Positions 8,379 through 16,281 of a stretch of DNA of 64,000 nt are shown here, in pieces. The translations under genes and the position numbers were made by a program. The notes under the pieces are model-generated. The model worked only from the letters and a program-made list of their open reading frames with translations, did not search any database and was not told the DNA's origin. This DNA is from Pseudomonas sp. PSB18 (GTDB lineage Bacteria > Pseudomonadota > Gammaproteobacteria > Pseudomonadales > Pseudomonadaceae): the NCBI RefSeq assembly GCF_014596565.1, contig NZ_NOIN01000007.1, forward strand, positions 1 through 64,000. The letters are read 5' to 3'. Within the stretch, counting starts at the first letter, position 1; the number at the start of each line of letters is the position of its first letter.

Positions 8379-9305
8379 TTACCTCGCGTTACTGGCGCCA
8401 ACCGGGGATTCCGGCTGAAGCTTCAGGTAGAAGTAGAACAGCACCAGCGTGATGACGATCAGCAACGCGGCACCGGCGCTCGCCAGGCCCCAGTTGAGGA
8501 ACGATTGCACCTGCTGGATGATGAACTCGGGCAGCATCATGTTCTGCGCACCGCCGAGCAGCGCCGGGGTGACGTAGTAACCCAGGGACATCACGAAGAC
8601 CATCAGGCCACCGGAAAACAGCCCTGGCCGGCACAGCGGCAGGAACACCCGGAAGAAGTTGGTCCAGGGGCTGGCACCGCAGATCGAGCCGGCTTGCAGG
8701 ATCATCGGGTCGATGGCCTGCATGGTGGCCTGCAACGGCAGGACGATGAACGGGATCATGATGTAGCTCATTCCGATCACCACGCCGGTGAGGTTGTGCA
8801 CCATTTCCAGCGGCTGGTCGATGATCCCCAGGGCCATCAGCGCCTTGTTGATCACGCCGGAGGCCTGCAAGAGCACGAGCCAGGAGTAGGTCCGGGCCAG
8901 CAGGCTGGTCCACATCGACAGCAGCACGATGTTCAGGATCCAGCGACCCCAGCCGCGGGGCACCAGGGTGATGGCCCAGGCCAGGGGAAAGCCCAGCAGC
9001 AAACTGAACAGCGTCACCAGGCCGGCCACCGAAAAGGTATTGAGCAGCACTCGGGTATAGGCGGAGTTGGCGAACAATTGCTCGTAATTGCCCAACCCGG
9101 GCACCGGCTCCAGCACGCCCCGCAACAGCAGTCCGATCAGCGGCGCCAGGAAAAACAGGCCAAGGAACAGCAGGGCAGGAGCCAGGTTACCGGCCCCGCG
9201 CCAGCGTTGGGCCAGCGACGGAGCTGTCGCGGCCTTGGCGGTTGCCACACCGACAGCGCCAGGAGCGCTCCCGGTGTGCCGGGTTGTCGTGGCCGACATT
9301 TTCAT
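8379..9305 (-). CDS. ABC transporter permease (PotB type)
   Basis: About 308 residues. After a 40-residue polar, Ala/Thr-rich N-terminus come six membrane helices from about residue 42 and an EAA-like loop (QAGSICGASPWTNFFRVFLP). I placed the start at 9305 because the ATG overlaps the TGA of the binding-protein gene as ATGA, the usual sign of translational coupling; another ATG lies two codons later. It pairs with the following permease. Confidence 0.9.
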   Translation of the reverse strand: MKMSATTTRHTGSAPGAVGVATAKAATAPSLAQRWRGAGNLAPALLFLGLFFLAPLIGLLLRGVLEPVPGLGNYEQLFANSAYTRVLLNTFSVAGLVTLFSLLLGFPLAWAITLVPRGWGRWILNIVLLSMWTSLLARTYSWLVLLQASGVINKALMALGIIDQPLEMVHNLTGVVIGMSYIMIPFIVLPLQATMQAIDPMILQAGSICGASPWTNFFRVFLPLCRPGLFSGGLMVFVMSLGYYVTPALLGGAQNMMLPEFIIQQVQSFLNWGLASAGAALLIVITLVLFYFYLKLQPESPVGASNAR

Positions 9306-10327
9306 TTGACCAGCCATTCGTTCCACCGTGTCGCGATGTCCTGACCGTTCTTGGCCCAGTACGCGAAATCGAGCGTGATCTGATCCTTGGCGTAGGCGGT
9401 CGGCAGGTTGGGAGCGAGCACCGAATCCAGGCGCGCGACGCTATCGACGTTGACCGGCGCATAAGCGGTCAGATTGGAGAAGTCGGCCTGGCCTTTGGCA
9501 CTGCTGGAGTTGGCCAGGAACTTCATGGCGGCGGCCTTGTTCTTCGAGCCCTTCGGCACGACCAAGATGTCGGCCATGACCAGGTTCTGCTTCCAACTCA
9601 CGCCCACCGGCGCGCCGTCCTGTTGCAGCGCATAAATCCGGCCGTTCCAGAACTGACCGAGGCTGGCTTCACCGGATGCGAGCAGTTGCTGGGACTGGGC
9701 ACCGCCGCCCCACCAGACGATGTCTTTCTTGATAGTGTCGAGTTTCTTGAAGGCGCGATCCAGGTCCAGGGGATAGAGCTTGTCCTGAGGGACGCCGTCG
9801 GCCAGCAGGGCCAGTTCAAGCGCGCCAGGACTCGGCCATTTGTACAGGGCGCGTTTGCCGGGGTAGGTCTTGGTGTCGAACAGCGCGGACCAGTCCTGTG
9901 GCTTGCCGGCACCGAGCTTGCCTTCGTTGTAGCCGAGGACGAAGGAGAAGTAGAAGGAACCTACGCCGTGGTCGGAGACGAAGCGCGGGTCGATCTTGTC
10001 GCGCTGGATGACCGAGAAGTCCAGAGGCTCGAGCAGGCCTTCAGCGGCGGCGCGCAAGGCAAAGTCAGCCTCGACGTCAACCACGTCCCACTGCACGTTG
10101 CCGCTCTCGACCATGGCCTTGAGCTTGCCGTAGTCGGTCGGGCCATCCTGGACAACAGTGATGCCGGTGGTTTTGCTGAACGGGTCGGCCCAGGCCTGTT
10201 TCTGTGCATCCTGGGTACTGCCGCCCCAGCTGACAAAGTTGACGCTTTCGGCCGCCATCGTCGCCTGGCTGGTGACACCTAGCAAGCCAGCAAAAAGAAT
10301 GGCAACTGCGCTTTTCTTCAACACCAT
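9302..10327 (-). CDS. ABC transporter substrate-binding protein (PotD type)
   Basis: 341 residues, periplasmic. The signal peptide (MVLKKSAVAILFAGLLGVTSQ, cut after ATMA near residue 23) precedes a type-II solute-binding fold: FVSWGGSTQDAQKQAW, DVVDVEADFALRAAAEGLLEPLD, and WWGGGAQSQQLLASGEASLG. It captures the substrate for the two permeases. It is the first gene of the operon and starts 150 bases downstream of the GntR-type operator at 10478-10502. Start 10327 has GAGGG eight bases before it; an upstream extension of the frame lacks a signal peptide and was ignored. The ligand is not predictable from sequence alone. Confidence 0.93.
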   Translation of the reverse strand: MVLKKSAVAILFAGLLGVTSQATMAAESVNFVSWGGSTQDAQKQAWADPFSKTTGITVVQDGPTDYGKLKAMVESGNVQWDVVDVEADFALRAAAEGLLEPLDFSVIQRDKIDPRFVSDHGVGSFYFSFVLGYNEGKLGAGKPQDWSALFDTKTYPGKRALYKWPSPGALELALLADGVPQDKLYPLDLDRAFKKLDTIKKDIVWWGGGAQSQQLLASGEASLGQFWNGRIYALQQDGAPVGVSWKQNLVMADILVVPKGSKNKAAAMKFLANSSSAKGQADFSNLTAYAPVNVDSVARLDSVLAPNLPTAYAKDQITLDFAYWAKNGQDIATRWNEWLVK

Positions 10328-10477
10328 TTTCACGCCCTCATTGTTGTGTTTATTGAGCGGGCTTGTGTGTGCCCGCTTATCGGGAGCTATAGGTCCATCT
10401 GGCTTTGCAGGACCGGGCCAAGGGCTGGATGGCTGTGCTTTCCCTGCCGGGTGCACTTGGCTGAAGCGTTCGGTCTA

Positions 10478-10502
10478 TGGAATATCATATTATGGTATTC
10501 CA
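10478..10502 (-). promoter_or_regulatory. Candidate GntR operator of the ABC/monooxygenase operon
   Basis: A 25-base inverted repeat: TGGAATATCA, five bases, TGGTATTCCA (nine of ten arm positions match). The TATTATGGTAT core also occurs, in reverse, at 11851-11866 and 19270-19285, ahead of the two other transcription units of the cluster. It resembles operators of FadR/VanR-type GntR repressors; one such gene lies at 12983-13735. Confidence 0.65.
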
Positions 10503-10586
10503 AACTTTCTGCAAGCATTTTGCCGTACCGGCTATCTGTCCGAGGCAGATTTTCTTGTGATTTTTTTTCCAGGCAGTCACCGGCCT

Positions 10587-10673
10587 GTGGGAGCGAGCCT
10601 GCTCGCGATAGCGGTTGTTCAATCACTGCAAAGCCGAATGTCAGTCAGCTATCGCGAGCAGGCTCGCTCCCAC
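10587..10673. repeat. REP inverted pair
   Basis: GTGGGAGCGAGCCTGCTCG at 10587 and the inverted copy ending at 10673. It sits between the ABC operon promoter and the stop codon of the ribBX gene. The 10328-10696 gap otherwise holds only the operator. Confidence 0.88.
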
Positions 10674-10696
10674 AGGGTTTTGGTGTGACTTCGGAT

Positions 10697-11806
10697 TTAT
10701 CCGGTGAACGGAATGCTCTCCACCACCTCCAGGTCGTACCCCGTCAAACCGGCATACTTGAGTGGCGGTCCCAGGTGGCGCAGCTTGCCGACGCCCAGGT
10801 CCTGGAGGATCTGCGCCCCGGTCCCGACTTCCGAATAGATGCGCGATTGGGAACGGCTGAACTGGCGTGGTGGCTGGGTGAGTTGTGGCACGCGCTCGAG
10901 CAACGCCTGGGAGGATTCGTGGTTGGCCAGTACCACCACAACACCGCAACCTTCTTCGGCGACCCGTTGCAGGGCCGCCCAGAGTGTCCAGTTGGACGGA
11001 CCGTTGTATTCGGCGCCCACAAGATCCCGCAGCGGGTCGATGACGTGGACCCGTACCAGGGTCGGTTCTTCCCGACGAATGTTGCCCATGACCATTGCCA
11101 TGTGTACGCCGCCCTCGATCCGGTCTTCAAAGGTGAACAGTCGGAAGGTGCCGTGCACGGTGGGCAGTTCCCGTTCACCGATGCGTACCACCGTGTGTTC
11201 GGTGCTCAGGCGATAGTGGATCAGGTCGGCGATGGTGCCGATCTTGATCCCGTGTTTGCGGGCGAACACTTCAAGGTCCGGGCGGCGGGCCATGGTGCCG
11301 TCATCGTTCATCACTTCGACGATTACTGACGCCGGTGTGAACCCGGCCAGGCGCGCCAGGTCGCAACCGGCTTCGGTATGCCCGGCGCGGGTCAGGACGC
11401 CACCTTCCCGGGCGCGCAACGGGAAGATATGCCCCGGCTGCACGATATCGCTGGGACCGGCCTCGGCGGCGACGGCCGCGGCCACGGTGCGTGCCCGGTC
11501 GGCGGCGGAGATGCCGGTGGTCACGCCCGTGGCGGCCTCGATGGACACGGTGAACGCCGTGCTGAAGACACTGCCATTGCTCGACACCATCTGTTCGAGT
11601 CCCAGGCGCTGGCAGTGTTCGTCGGTCAAGGTCAGGCAGATCAGCCCACGGGCTTCCCGGGCCATGAAGCTGATGGCCTCGGCGCTGCAGCAGTCGGCGG
11701 CCAGCAGCAGGTCGCCTTCGTTTTCCCGGTCCTCGTCGTCCACCAGCAATACCATCTTGCCCTGGCGGTAGTCTTCGATGATTTCTTGAATACTGTTAAA
11801 GGCCAT
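10697..11806 (-). CDS. RibBX-like 3,4-dihydroxy-2-butanone-4-phosphate synthase
   Basis: 369 residues. The N-terminal 200 residues are a full DHBP synthase: DDEDRENEGDL near 23, ATGVTTGISAADR, TRAGHTEA near 140 and DDGTMARRPDLEVFA. The C-terminal part is a GTP cyclohydrolase II-like domain lacking the zinc-binding Cys cluster of active RibA (it reads VIDPLRDLVGAEYNG there), as in RibBX proteins whose second domain is catalytically inactive. It makes the four-carbon precursor of riboflavin. Its place between two flavin-dependent operons, behind the shared operator, points to an inducible supply of FMN for the monooxygenase. It is probably a second copy beside the housekeeping ribB, which I cannot see here. 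AGAG lies before ATG 11806. I see no FMN riboswitch. Confidence 0.88.
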   Translation of the reverse strand: MAFNSIQEIIEDYRQGKMVLLVDDEDRENEGDLLLAADCCSAEAISFMAREARGLICLTLTDEHCQRLGLEQMVSSNGSVFSTAFTVSIEAATGVTTGISAADRARTVAAAVAAEAGPSDIVQPGHIFPLRAREGGVLTRAGHTEAGCDLARLAGFTPASVIVEVMNDDGTMARRPDLEVFARKHGIKIGTIADLIHYRLSTEHTVVRIGERELPTVHGTFRLFTFEDRIEGGVHMAMVMGNIRREEPTLVRVHVIDPLRDLVGAEYNGPSNWTLWAALQRVAEEGCGVVVVLANHESSQALLERVPQLTQPPRQFSRSQSRIYSEVGTGAQILQDLGVGKLRHLGPPLKYAGLTGYDLEVVESIPFTG

Positions 11807-11850
11807 GTGGGCTCTCTTTGTTCGGAGGGATGCATGATGGAAACAGCTTG

Positions 11851-11866
11851 TGGTATACCATAATAC
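11851..11866. promoter_or_regulatory. Candidate GntR operator between ribBX and the DUF1330 gene
   Basis: TGGTATACCATAATAC, containing the perfect palindrome TGGTATACCA. All 16 bases are identical to the site at 19270-19285. It lies in the 81-base gap between two divergent genes and so can control both. Confidence 0.7.
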
Positions 11867-11887
11867 AAATTAACCCGAGAGGTCACT

Positions 11888-12184
11888 ATGAAGGCGTACT
11901 GGATTGCTCATGTGGATGTCACCGACGCTGATCAATATAGCCAATACACCCAACGGGCTCCGGCGGCGTTTGCCTTGTACGGCGGTCGGATGCTGGCCCG
12001 GGGCGGGCGTAGCGAGGCGATGGAGGGCAGGGCCACGCCGCAGCGTAGCGTGGTGATCGAATTCGATTCCTACGAGCAGGCGCTGGCCTGTTATCACTCG
12101 CCGCAATACCAGGAGGCCAAGCGCCATCGCACGGACGTGGCCCGGGCCGAAGTGATCATCGTCGAGGGCGTGCCGCCCCTGTAG
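11888..12184 (+). CDS. DUF1330 domain-containing protein
   Basis: 98 residues, small soluble protein of the DUF1330 (dimeric alpha/beta-barrel) family: YWIAHVDVTDADQYSQYTQ at the start, GGRMLARGG in the middle and VIEFDSYEQALACYHSPQYQ. Related small ferredoxin-fold proteins bind or isomerise small aromatic or carbonyl intermediates, but no catalytic role is established for this family. It is transcribed away from ribBX from the shared operator region, so it is likely part of the catabolic cluster. GAGAGG lies five bases before the ATG. Confidence 0.85.
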   Translation: MKAYWIAHVDVTDADQYSQYTQRAPAAFALYGGRMLARGGRSEAMEGRATPQRSVVIEFDSYEQALACYHSPQYQEAKRHRTDVARAEVIIVEGVPPL

Positions 12185-12209
12185 GCACTGATGGTTGCGT
12201 CACCTACCT

Positions 12210-12284
12210 GTAGGAGCGATAGCGGTGGTTCAGTCGCTGCGAGGTCGAATGACAGACCGCCATCGCGAGCAGGCTCGCTCCCAC
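12210..12284. repeat. REP pair with an eroded left unit
   Basis: The left unit reads GTAGGAGCGATAGCGG, having lost the central GCCTGCTCGC part; the right inverted unit (12260-12284) is intact. Confidence 0.7.
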
Positions 12285-12330
12285 AGTGGATTTGTGGTGT
12301 GTGCAAGGTTTGTGTATGGCATCGAACTCT

Positions 12331-12410
12331 GTGGGAGCGAGCTTGCTCGCGATAGCGGTGGCACAGTCAAACGTGGATACAGGCAGCAAAGGTAAGACAG
12401 TTGCTCCCAC
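12331..12410. repeat. REP pair with an eroded right unit
   Basis: GTGGGAGCGAGCTTGCTCG at 12331 is intact; the inverted partner is reduced to TTGCTCCCAC at 12401-12410. Confidence 0.65.
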
Positions 12411-12417
12411 AAAGGGG

Positions 12418-12981
12418 TCAACGGATGAAGTGGATCTTGCCGCTGTCGTCGTTGCCGATGTAAATGCCATAGACCCCGGCCTGGCGCTCCTCGATGTAAC
12501 GTTCGAGGATTTGGCGGATGGCTGGGTAGTAGATGCTGTCCCAGGGAATGTCCTCTGGGGCGAAGAATTGGCAGGCGAGGGTTTCCGGGCCGAACTGGCC
12601 AGTGATCTCCAGTGCGATGGCGCGGAAGATGATGTACACCTCGCTGATCTTCGGCACGCTGAAGATCGAGTAGGGCGAGACGATCTCCGCACGCACGCCG
12701 GTTTCTTCCCAGACTTCCCGCAGCGCCGCCTGCTCGGTGGTTTCGTTGCCTTCCATGAAGCCGGCCGGCAGGGTCCAGGTGCCTGGACGTGGAGGGATGG
12801 CGCGCTGGCACAACAGGTATTTGCCGTCCTGCTCGATGATGCAGCCGGCAATGATCTTCGGGTTGACGTAGTGGATGTAGCCGCAGCCGCCACACATCAG
12901 CCGCTCATGGGTATCGCCCGCCGGCAGGCGTTGACTCAGGTCGCTGCCGCCACACTTTGGACAAAAGCTCGGGCTGAACAT
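12418..12981 (-). CDS. NUDIX hydrolase with N-terminal zinc ribbon
   Basis: 187 residues. Two CxxC pairs (Cys7/10 and Cys30/33) form a zinc ribbon, followed by a NUDIX fold with the box GFMEGNE...REVWEETG at 74-95, complete for Mg2+ binding and pyrophosphate hydrolysis. Such proteins cleave nucleoside diphosphate-linked compounds such as NADH, ADP-ribose or FAD; the exact substrate is open. The ATG at 12981 comes one base after the stop codon of the GntR gene, so the two are almost certainly cotranslated. The link to the catabolic cluster could be functional (dinucleotide cofactor turnover) or only positional. Confidence 0.88.
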   Translation of the reverse strand: MFSPSFCPKCGGSDLSQRLPAGDTHERLMCGGCGYIHYVNPKIIAGCIIEQDGKYLLCQRAIPPRPGTWTLPAGFMEGNETTEQAALREVWEETGVRAEIVSPYSIFSVPKISEVYIIFRAIALEITGQFGPETLACQFFAPEDIPWDSIYYPAIRQILERYIEERQAGVYGIYIGNDDSGKIHFIR

Positions 12982-12982
12982 G

Positions 12983-13735
12983 TCAGTGTCCTATACGGGG
13001 TTCTTTCAGGGCGATGGGGACCGTGATTTCTGGAATGGCGCCGGTCTCTTCCTGCTTGCGCTTGAGGTACTCCAGCGCAACCTTGGCTGCGGCGCGTACG
13101 TGGTCGACCGAAGCCTGGTGGGCGGCCAGCGGATCGCCACTCTTGATGGCCTCGACGATGCGTTCCATTTCCTGGTTGCTGGCGCCGCGGCGGTTTTCCT
13201 GGGACACCGAAGTGGCCCGCAGGTAGCTGATGCGCGCCTGCAACTGGCGCAGTTGGGTCGCGGCCACGTGGTTGCCGGAGCCTTCGAGCAGCACGTCGTA
13301 GAAACCCTGCACCGAATCCAGCACCTGTTGCAACTCGCCGTCCTTGAGGGCCTCGCGGTTTTCCTTCAGGGCCTTTTCGAGGGCCTTGATGTCCTTGGCG
13401 CTGGCGCGCAGGGTGAACAGCTGGACGATCAGCCCTTCGAGCACGCAACGCAGCTCATAGATGTCTCCGGCATCGCTCAGGGTGATGATCGCTACCCGTG
13501 GGCCCTTGGCATCGGCGAACTCCACCAGTCCTTCGGACTCCAGGTGACGCAAGGCCTCGCGTACCGACGTGCGACTCACGCCCAGGCGATCACACAGATC
13601 GCGCTCGACCAGACGATCTCCCGGCAGGAGCTGGAAGTTCATGATGGCGCTACGCAGCTTATCCAGCACGATCTCGCGCAGGGTGACGGGGTTGCGATTG
13701 ACCTTGAAGCTGTCGTCGAGTGGCAGGCGTTTCAT
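12983..13735 (-). CDS. GntR family (FadR/FCD subfamily) transcriptional regulator
   Basis: 250 residues. The N-terminal winged helix-turn-helix covers about 16-80, with the recognition part LCDRLGVSRTSVREALRHLE at 47-66. The C-terminal all-helical FCD effector domain (ELRCVLEGLIVQLFTLRA, DHVRAAAKVALEYL) binds a small acid or related ligand, often through a metal. It probably represses the three promoters carrying TGGTATNCCA-type sites and is released by a pathway metabolite. A terminator hairpin lies between it and the upstream CMD-like gene, so it may have its own weak transcript. Its start has only a weak AGAG. Confidence 0.88.
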   Translation of the reverse strand: MKRLPLDDSFKVNRNPVTLREIVLDKLRSAIMNFQLLPGDRLVERDLCDRLGVSRTSVREALRHLESEGLVEFADAKGPRVAIITLSDAGDIYELRCVLEGLIVQLFTLRASAKDIKALEKALKENREALKDGELQQVLDSVQGFYDVLLEGSGNHVAATQLRQLQARISYLRATSVSQENRRGASNQEMERIVEAIKSGDPLAAHQASVDHVRAAAKVALEYLKRKQEETGAIPEITVPIALKEPRIGH

Positions 13736-13765
13736 GGGCGTTGCTCTGTAGGTGGCTGTCCACGC

Positions 13766-13800
13766 AAAAAGAGCACGTCGATCATCGTCACGTGCTCTTT
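13766..13800 (-). terminator. Rho-independent terminator between the CMD-like and gntR genes
   Basis: On the minus strand AAAGAGCACGT and ACGTGCTCTTTTT form an 11-base stem with a T-run. It ends or attenuates the dehydrogenase/hydrolase operon before the regulator gene. Confidence 0.82.
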
Positions 13801-13816
13801 GCGAAAACAGCCAAGG

Positions 13817-14206
13817 TTAACTGGAGGCCTCGGCATCGGCTTCAGCGAAGGCTTCGCGGGCGAGCCGGAAACTGTCGACGGCCGCGGGTACGCCGCAATA
13901 AATACCGACCTGAAGCAGGATTTCGCGTATTTGTTCACGACTCAGGCCATTGCGCAAGGCACCGCGTACATGCAGTTTGAGCTCGTGAGGTCGATTGAGG
14001 GCCGAAATCATGGCCAAGTTTATCATGCTGCGTTCCTTGAGCGACAAACCCTCACGGCCCCAGACGTGACCCCAGCAGTATTCGGTGACCATCTCCTGCA
14101 GTGGCCGGCTGAAGTCGTCGGCGTTTTCGATGGAGCGCTTCACATAGGCTTCGCCCAGCACCTGGGTGCGGATCTGTAGGCCCTTTTCATATTTATCGTT
14201 GCTCAT
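13817..14206 (-). CDS. Carboxymuconolactone decarboxylase family protein
   Basis: 129 residues, full length for the PcaC branch of the CMD family: YCWGHVWGREGLSLKERSMI, NRPHELKLHVRGALRNG and the tail GIYCGVPAAVDSF. No CxxC of the AhpD peroxidase branch is present, so a decarboxylase or lactone-type reaction is more likely than peroxide reduction. True PcaC acts in the protocatechuate pathway, but no other pca genes are near, so this copy probably acts on another carboxylated intermediate. It lies 21 bases after an aldehyde dehydrogenase gene in the same operon. Confidence 0.87.
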   Translation of the reverse strand: MSNDKYEKGLQIRTQVLGEAYVKRSIENADDFSRPLQEMVTEYCWGHVWGREGLSLKERSMINLAMISALNRPHELKLHVRGALRNGLSREQIREILLQVGIYCGVPAAVDSFRLAREAFAEADAEASS

Positions 14207-14227
14207 GACGATTGTCTCCCGTGGGGC

Positions 14228-15679
14228 TCAGAGCCCGCCCATCAGGGTGTATTTGAGTTCAAGGTAATCCTCGATGCCATACTTGGAGCCTTCGCGCCCC
14301 AGACCCGATGTCTTGACGCCGCCGAACGGCGCCACCTCGGTTGAAATCAGTCCTTCGTTGATGCCGACCATGCCGTATTCCAACGCCTCGCTCATGCGCC
14401 AGGCCCGGCCCAGGTCGCGGGTGTAGCAATAGGCGGCGAGCCCGGAGTCGGTGTCGTTGGCCATCTGCACGGCCTGGGCCTCGTCGCCGAAGCGAAAGAC
14501 CGCCGCCAGTGGACCGAAGGTTTCTTCCCGGGCGACTTTCATCTGCGGCGTGACGCCGGCCAGCACTGTCGGCTGGAAGAACCCGTGTCCCAGGACATGG
14601 CGTTCGCCGCCGCAGAGCACCCGGGCACCGTGGGCGAGGGCGTCCTGCACGTGGTCCTCGACCTTGGCAACGGCCCGTTCATTGATCAGCGGGCCCTGGC
14701 TGACGCCGGCCTCGAAACCGCTGCCGACCTTCAATTGCGCCACGCGCTCGGACAGGCGAGCGACAAACGCATCGTGAATGCCGTCCTGCACCAGGAAGCG
14801 ATTGACACAGACGCAGGTCTGCCCGGCATTGCGGAACTTGGCGATCAACGCACCCTCCACCGCGCGTTCCAGGTCCGCGTCGTCGAAGACGATGAAGGGG
14901 GCGTTGCCGCCCAATTCCAGCGAGACCTTCTTCAAGGTCGGCGCGCACTGGGCCATCAGCAATTTGCCGATGGCCGTGGAGCCGGTGAACGACAGCTTGC
15001 GCACCAACGGGCTGCCCGTCAGTTCGCCGCCGATGGCCACGGCATCCCCGGTGATCACGTTGAAGATCCCCGCTGGAATCCCGGCCTGCTCCGCCAGGGC
15101 CGCCATGGCCAAGGCCGAGAAGGGGGTTTCCGGTGCGGGCTTGACGATGCAGGGGCAGCCAGCGGCCAGGGCGGGACCGGCCTTGCGGGTGATCATCGCC
15201 GCCGGGAAGTTCCACGGCGTGATGGCCGCGACGACACCGATGGGCTCCTTGCTCACCACGATGCGGGCATCGCCCTTGTGGCTGGGGATGGTGTCGCCAT
15301 AAATGCGTTTGGCTTCTTCGGCGAACCATTCGATGAAGCTGGCGGCGTAGAGGATTTCGCCTTTGGCTTCGGTCAGTGGCTTGCCTTGTTCGAGGGTGAG
15401 GATTTCTGCCAATGCATCGGCGTGTTCAAGCATCAGCCCATGCCAGCGCTTGAGGATCTGGCTGCGCTCCTTGGCGATCAGCCCGCGCCAGGCCGGCCAG
15501 GCCTTGTTGGCGGCGGCGATGGCCTGGCGGGCCTGTTCGGCGCCCAGGTTCGGCACCCGGCCGATCAACTCGCCATTGGCCGGGTTGAAGATCTCCTGGC
15601 AGGCGCCATCGGGTGCTTCCAGCCATTGGCCGTCGATGTAGGCCTGCTGGCGGAACAGTTGCGAGGCTGCTGGACTCAT
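14228..15679 (-). CDS. NAD(P)-dependent aldehyde dehydrogenase, succinate-semialdehyde type
   Basis: 483 residues. Complete ALDH fold with PWNF at 155-158, catalytic Glu255 in LELGGNAP and nucleophile Cys289 in GQTCVC. The Cys-x-Cys arrangement and overall length fit the GabD (succinate-semialdehyde dehydrogenase) branch. It oxidises an aldehyde to its acid, probably feeding a dicarboxylate such as succinate into central metabolism. It is the second ALDH of the cluster; the first, at 16282-17763, is from another branch, so the pathway probably makes two different aldehydes. AGGAG lies six bases before ATG 15679. Confidence 0.9.
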   Translation of the reverse strand: MSPAASQLFRQQAYIDGQWLEAPDGACQEIFNPANGELIGRVPNLGAEQARQAIAAANKAWPAWRGLIAKERSQILKRWHGLMLEHADALAEILTLEQGKPLTEAKGEILYAASFIEWFAEEAKRIYGDTIPSHKGDARIVVSKEPIGVVAAITPWNFPAAMITRKAGPALAAGCPCIVKPAPETPFSALAMAALAEQAGIPAGIFNVITGDAVAIGGELTGSPLVRKLSFTGSTAIGKLLMAQCAPTLKKVSLELGGNAPFIVFDDADLERAVEGALIAKFRNAGQTCVCVNRFLVQDGIHDAFVARLSERVAQLKVGSGFEAGVSQGPLINERAVAKVEDHVQDALAHGARVLCGGERHVLGHGFFQPTVLAGVTPQMKVAREETFGPLAAVFRFGDEAQAVQMANDTDSGLAAYCYTRDLGRAWRMSEALEYGMVGINEGLISTEVAPFGGVKTSGLGREGSKYGIEDYLELKYTLMGGL

Positions 15680-15722
15680 GCCGGCTCCTGAAATAAAGAT
15701 AGAAAAATCACTTCTGGCCCCA

Positions 15723-15750
15723 GTGGCGAGGGGATAAATCCCCTCGCCAC
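15723..15750. repeat. Perfect palindromic repeat (GTGGCGAGGGG type)
   Basis: GTGGCGAGGGGAT and its exact reverse complement, 28 bases in all, lie in the 104-base gap between copy 2 of the flavin reductase and the GabD-like gene. It belongs to the same palindrome family as the elements at 34379-34465 and 39111-39202. It could weaken transcription or stabilise the upstream mRNA. Confidence 0.8.
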
Positions 15751-15783
15751 AACAGTGTTCGGCTCAGGTTCTACTTGCGCCGT

Positions 15784-16269
15784 TCAGCCCAGCGCGGGCA
15801 AGGCGCCCAACTTGCCCTTGTGGTAGATCATCGGCGTGACTGGCTGCTCCGGCAGGATCAGGTGCTTCACCGCGCCGACGATGATCGCGTGGTCACCGCC
15901 GTCATACTCGCGCCACAGTTCGCACTCGATGATCGCCGTGGCCTTGGCCAGGATCGGGTTACCGAGGTCGCTCAGGTGCCAGTCGATGCCCTTGGCCTTG
16001 TCCTTGCCTTTACCGGCGAAGGCGTAGGCTTCGGCGGTCTGGTCGGCGGACAGCAGATGAATCGCGAACTGCTTGCTGTCCCGCAGGATCGGGTAGGTGT
16101 CGGAGGCGTAGTTGGGGCAGAACAGCACCAGTGCCGGGTCGATCGACAGCGCGCTGAACGCACTGGCGGTGATGCCGACGATGTTCCCTTCAGGGTCCAG
16201 GGTGGTGACCACCGTGACGCCGGAGGGGAACGAGCCCATGACTTCTTTGTAAATACCGGGTTCGATCAT
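15784..16269 (-). CDS. Flavin reductase family protein (copy 2)
   Basis: 161 residues, the paralogue of the gene at 5867-6352, with the same MGSFPSGVTVVTT, DPALVLFCPNY and GDHAIIVGAVKHL blocks. It lacks a monooxygenase gene beside it; the nearest is the LLM enzyme in the other operon. It could supply reduced FMN when the second operon is expressed, or serve another oxygenase elsewhere. It starts 12 bases after the upstream ALDH stop, with AGGAG nine bases before the ATG. Confidence 0.9.
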   Translation of the reverse strand: MIEPGIYKEVMGSFPSGVTVVTTLDPEGNIVGITASAFSALSIDPALVLFCPNYASDTYPILRDSKQFAIHLLSADQTAEAYAFAGKGKDKAKGIDWHLSDLGNPILAKATAIIECELWREYDGGDHAIIVGAVKHLILPEQPVTPMIYHKGKLGALPALG

Positions 16270-16281
16270 GGTGGCGGTCTC

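Noticed and set aside
11807..11887. FMN riboswitch ahead of ribBX
   Set aside because: The gap is only 81 bases and holds the palindromic operator; none of the RFN element helices can be seen.
13817..14206. Assignment as pcaC of the protocatechuate pathway
   Set aside because: No pca genes are near and the gene is embedded in a flavin-oxygenase operon, so only the family name is given.
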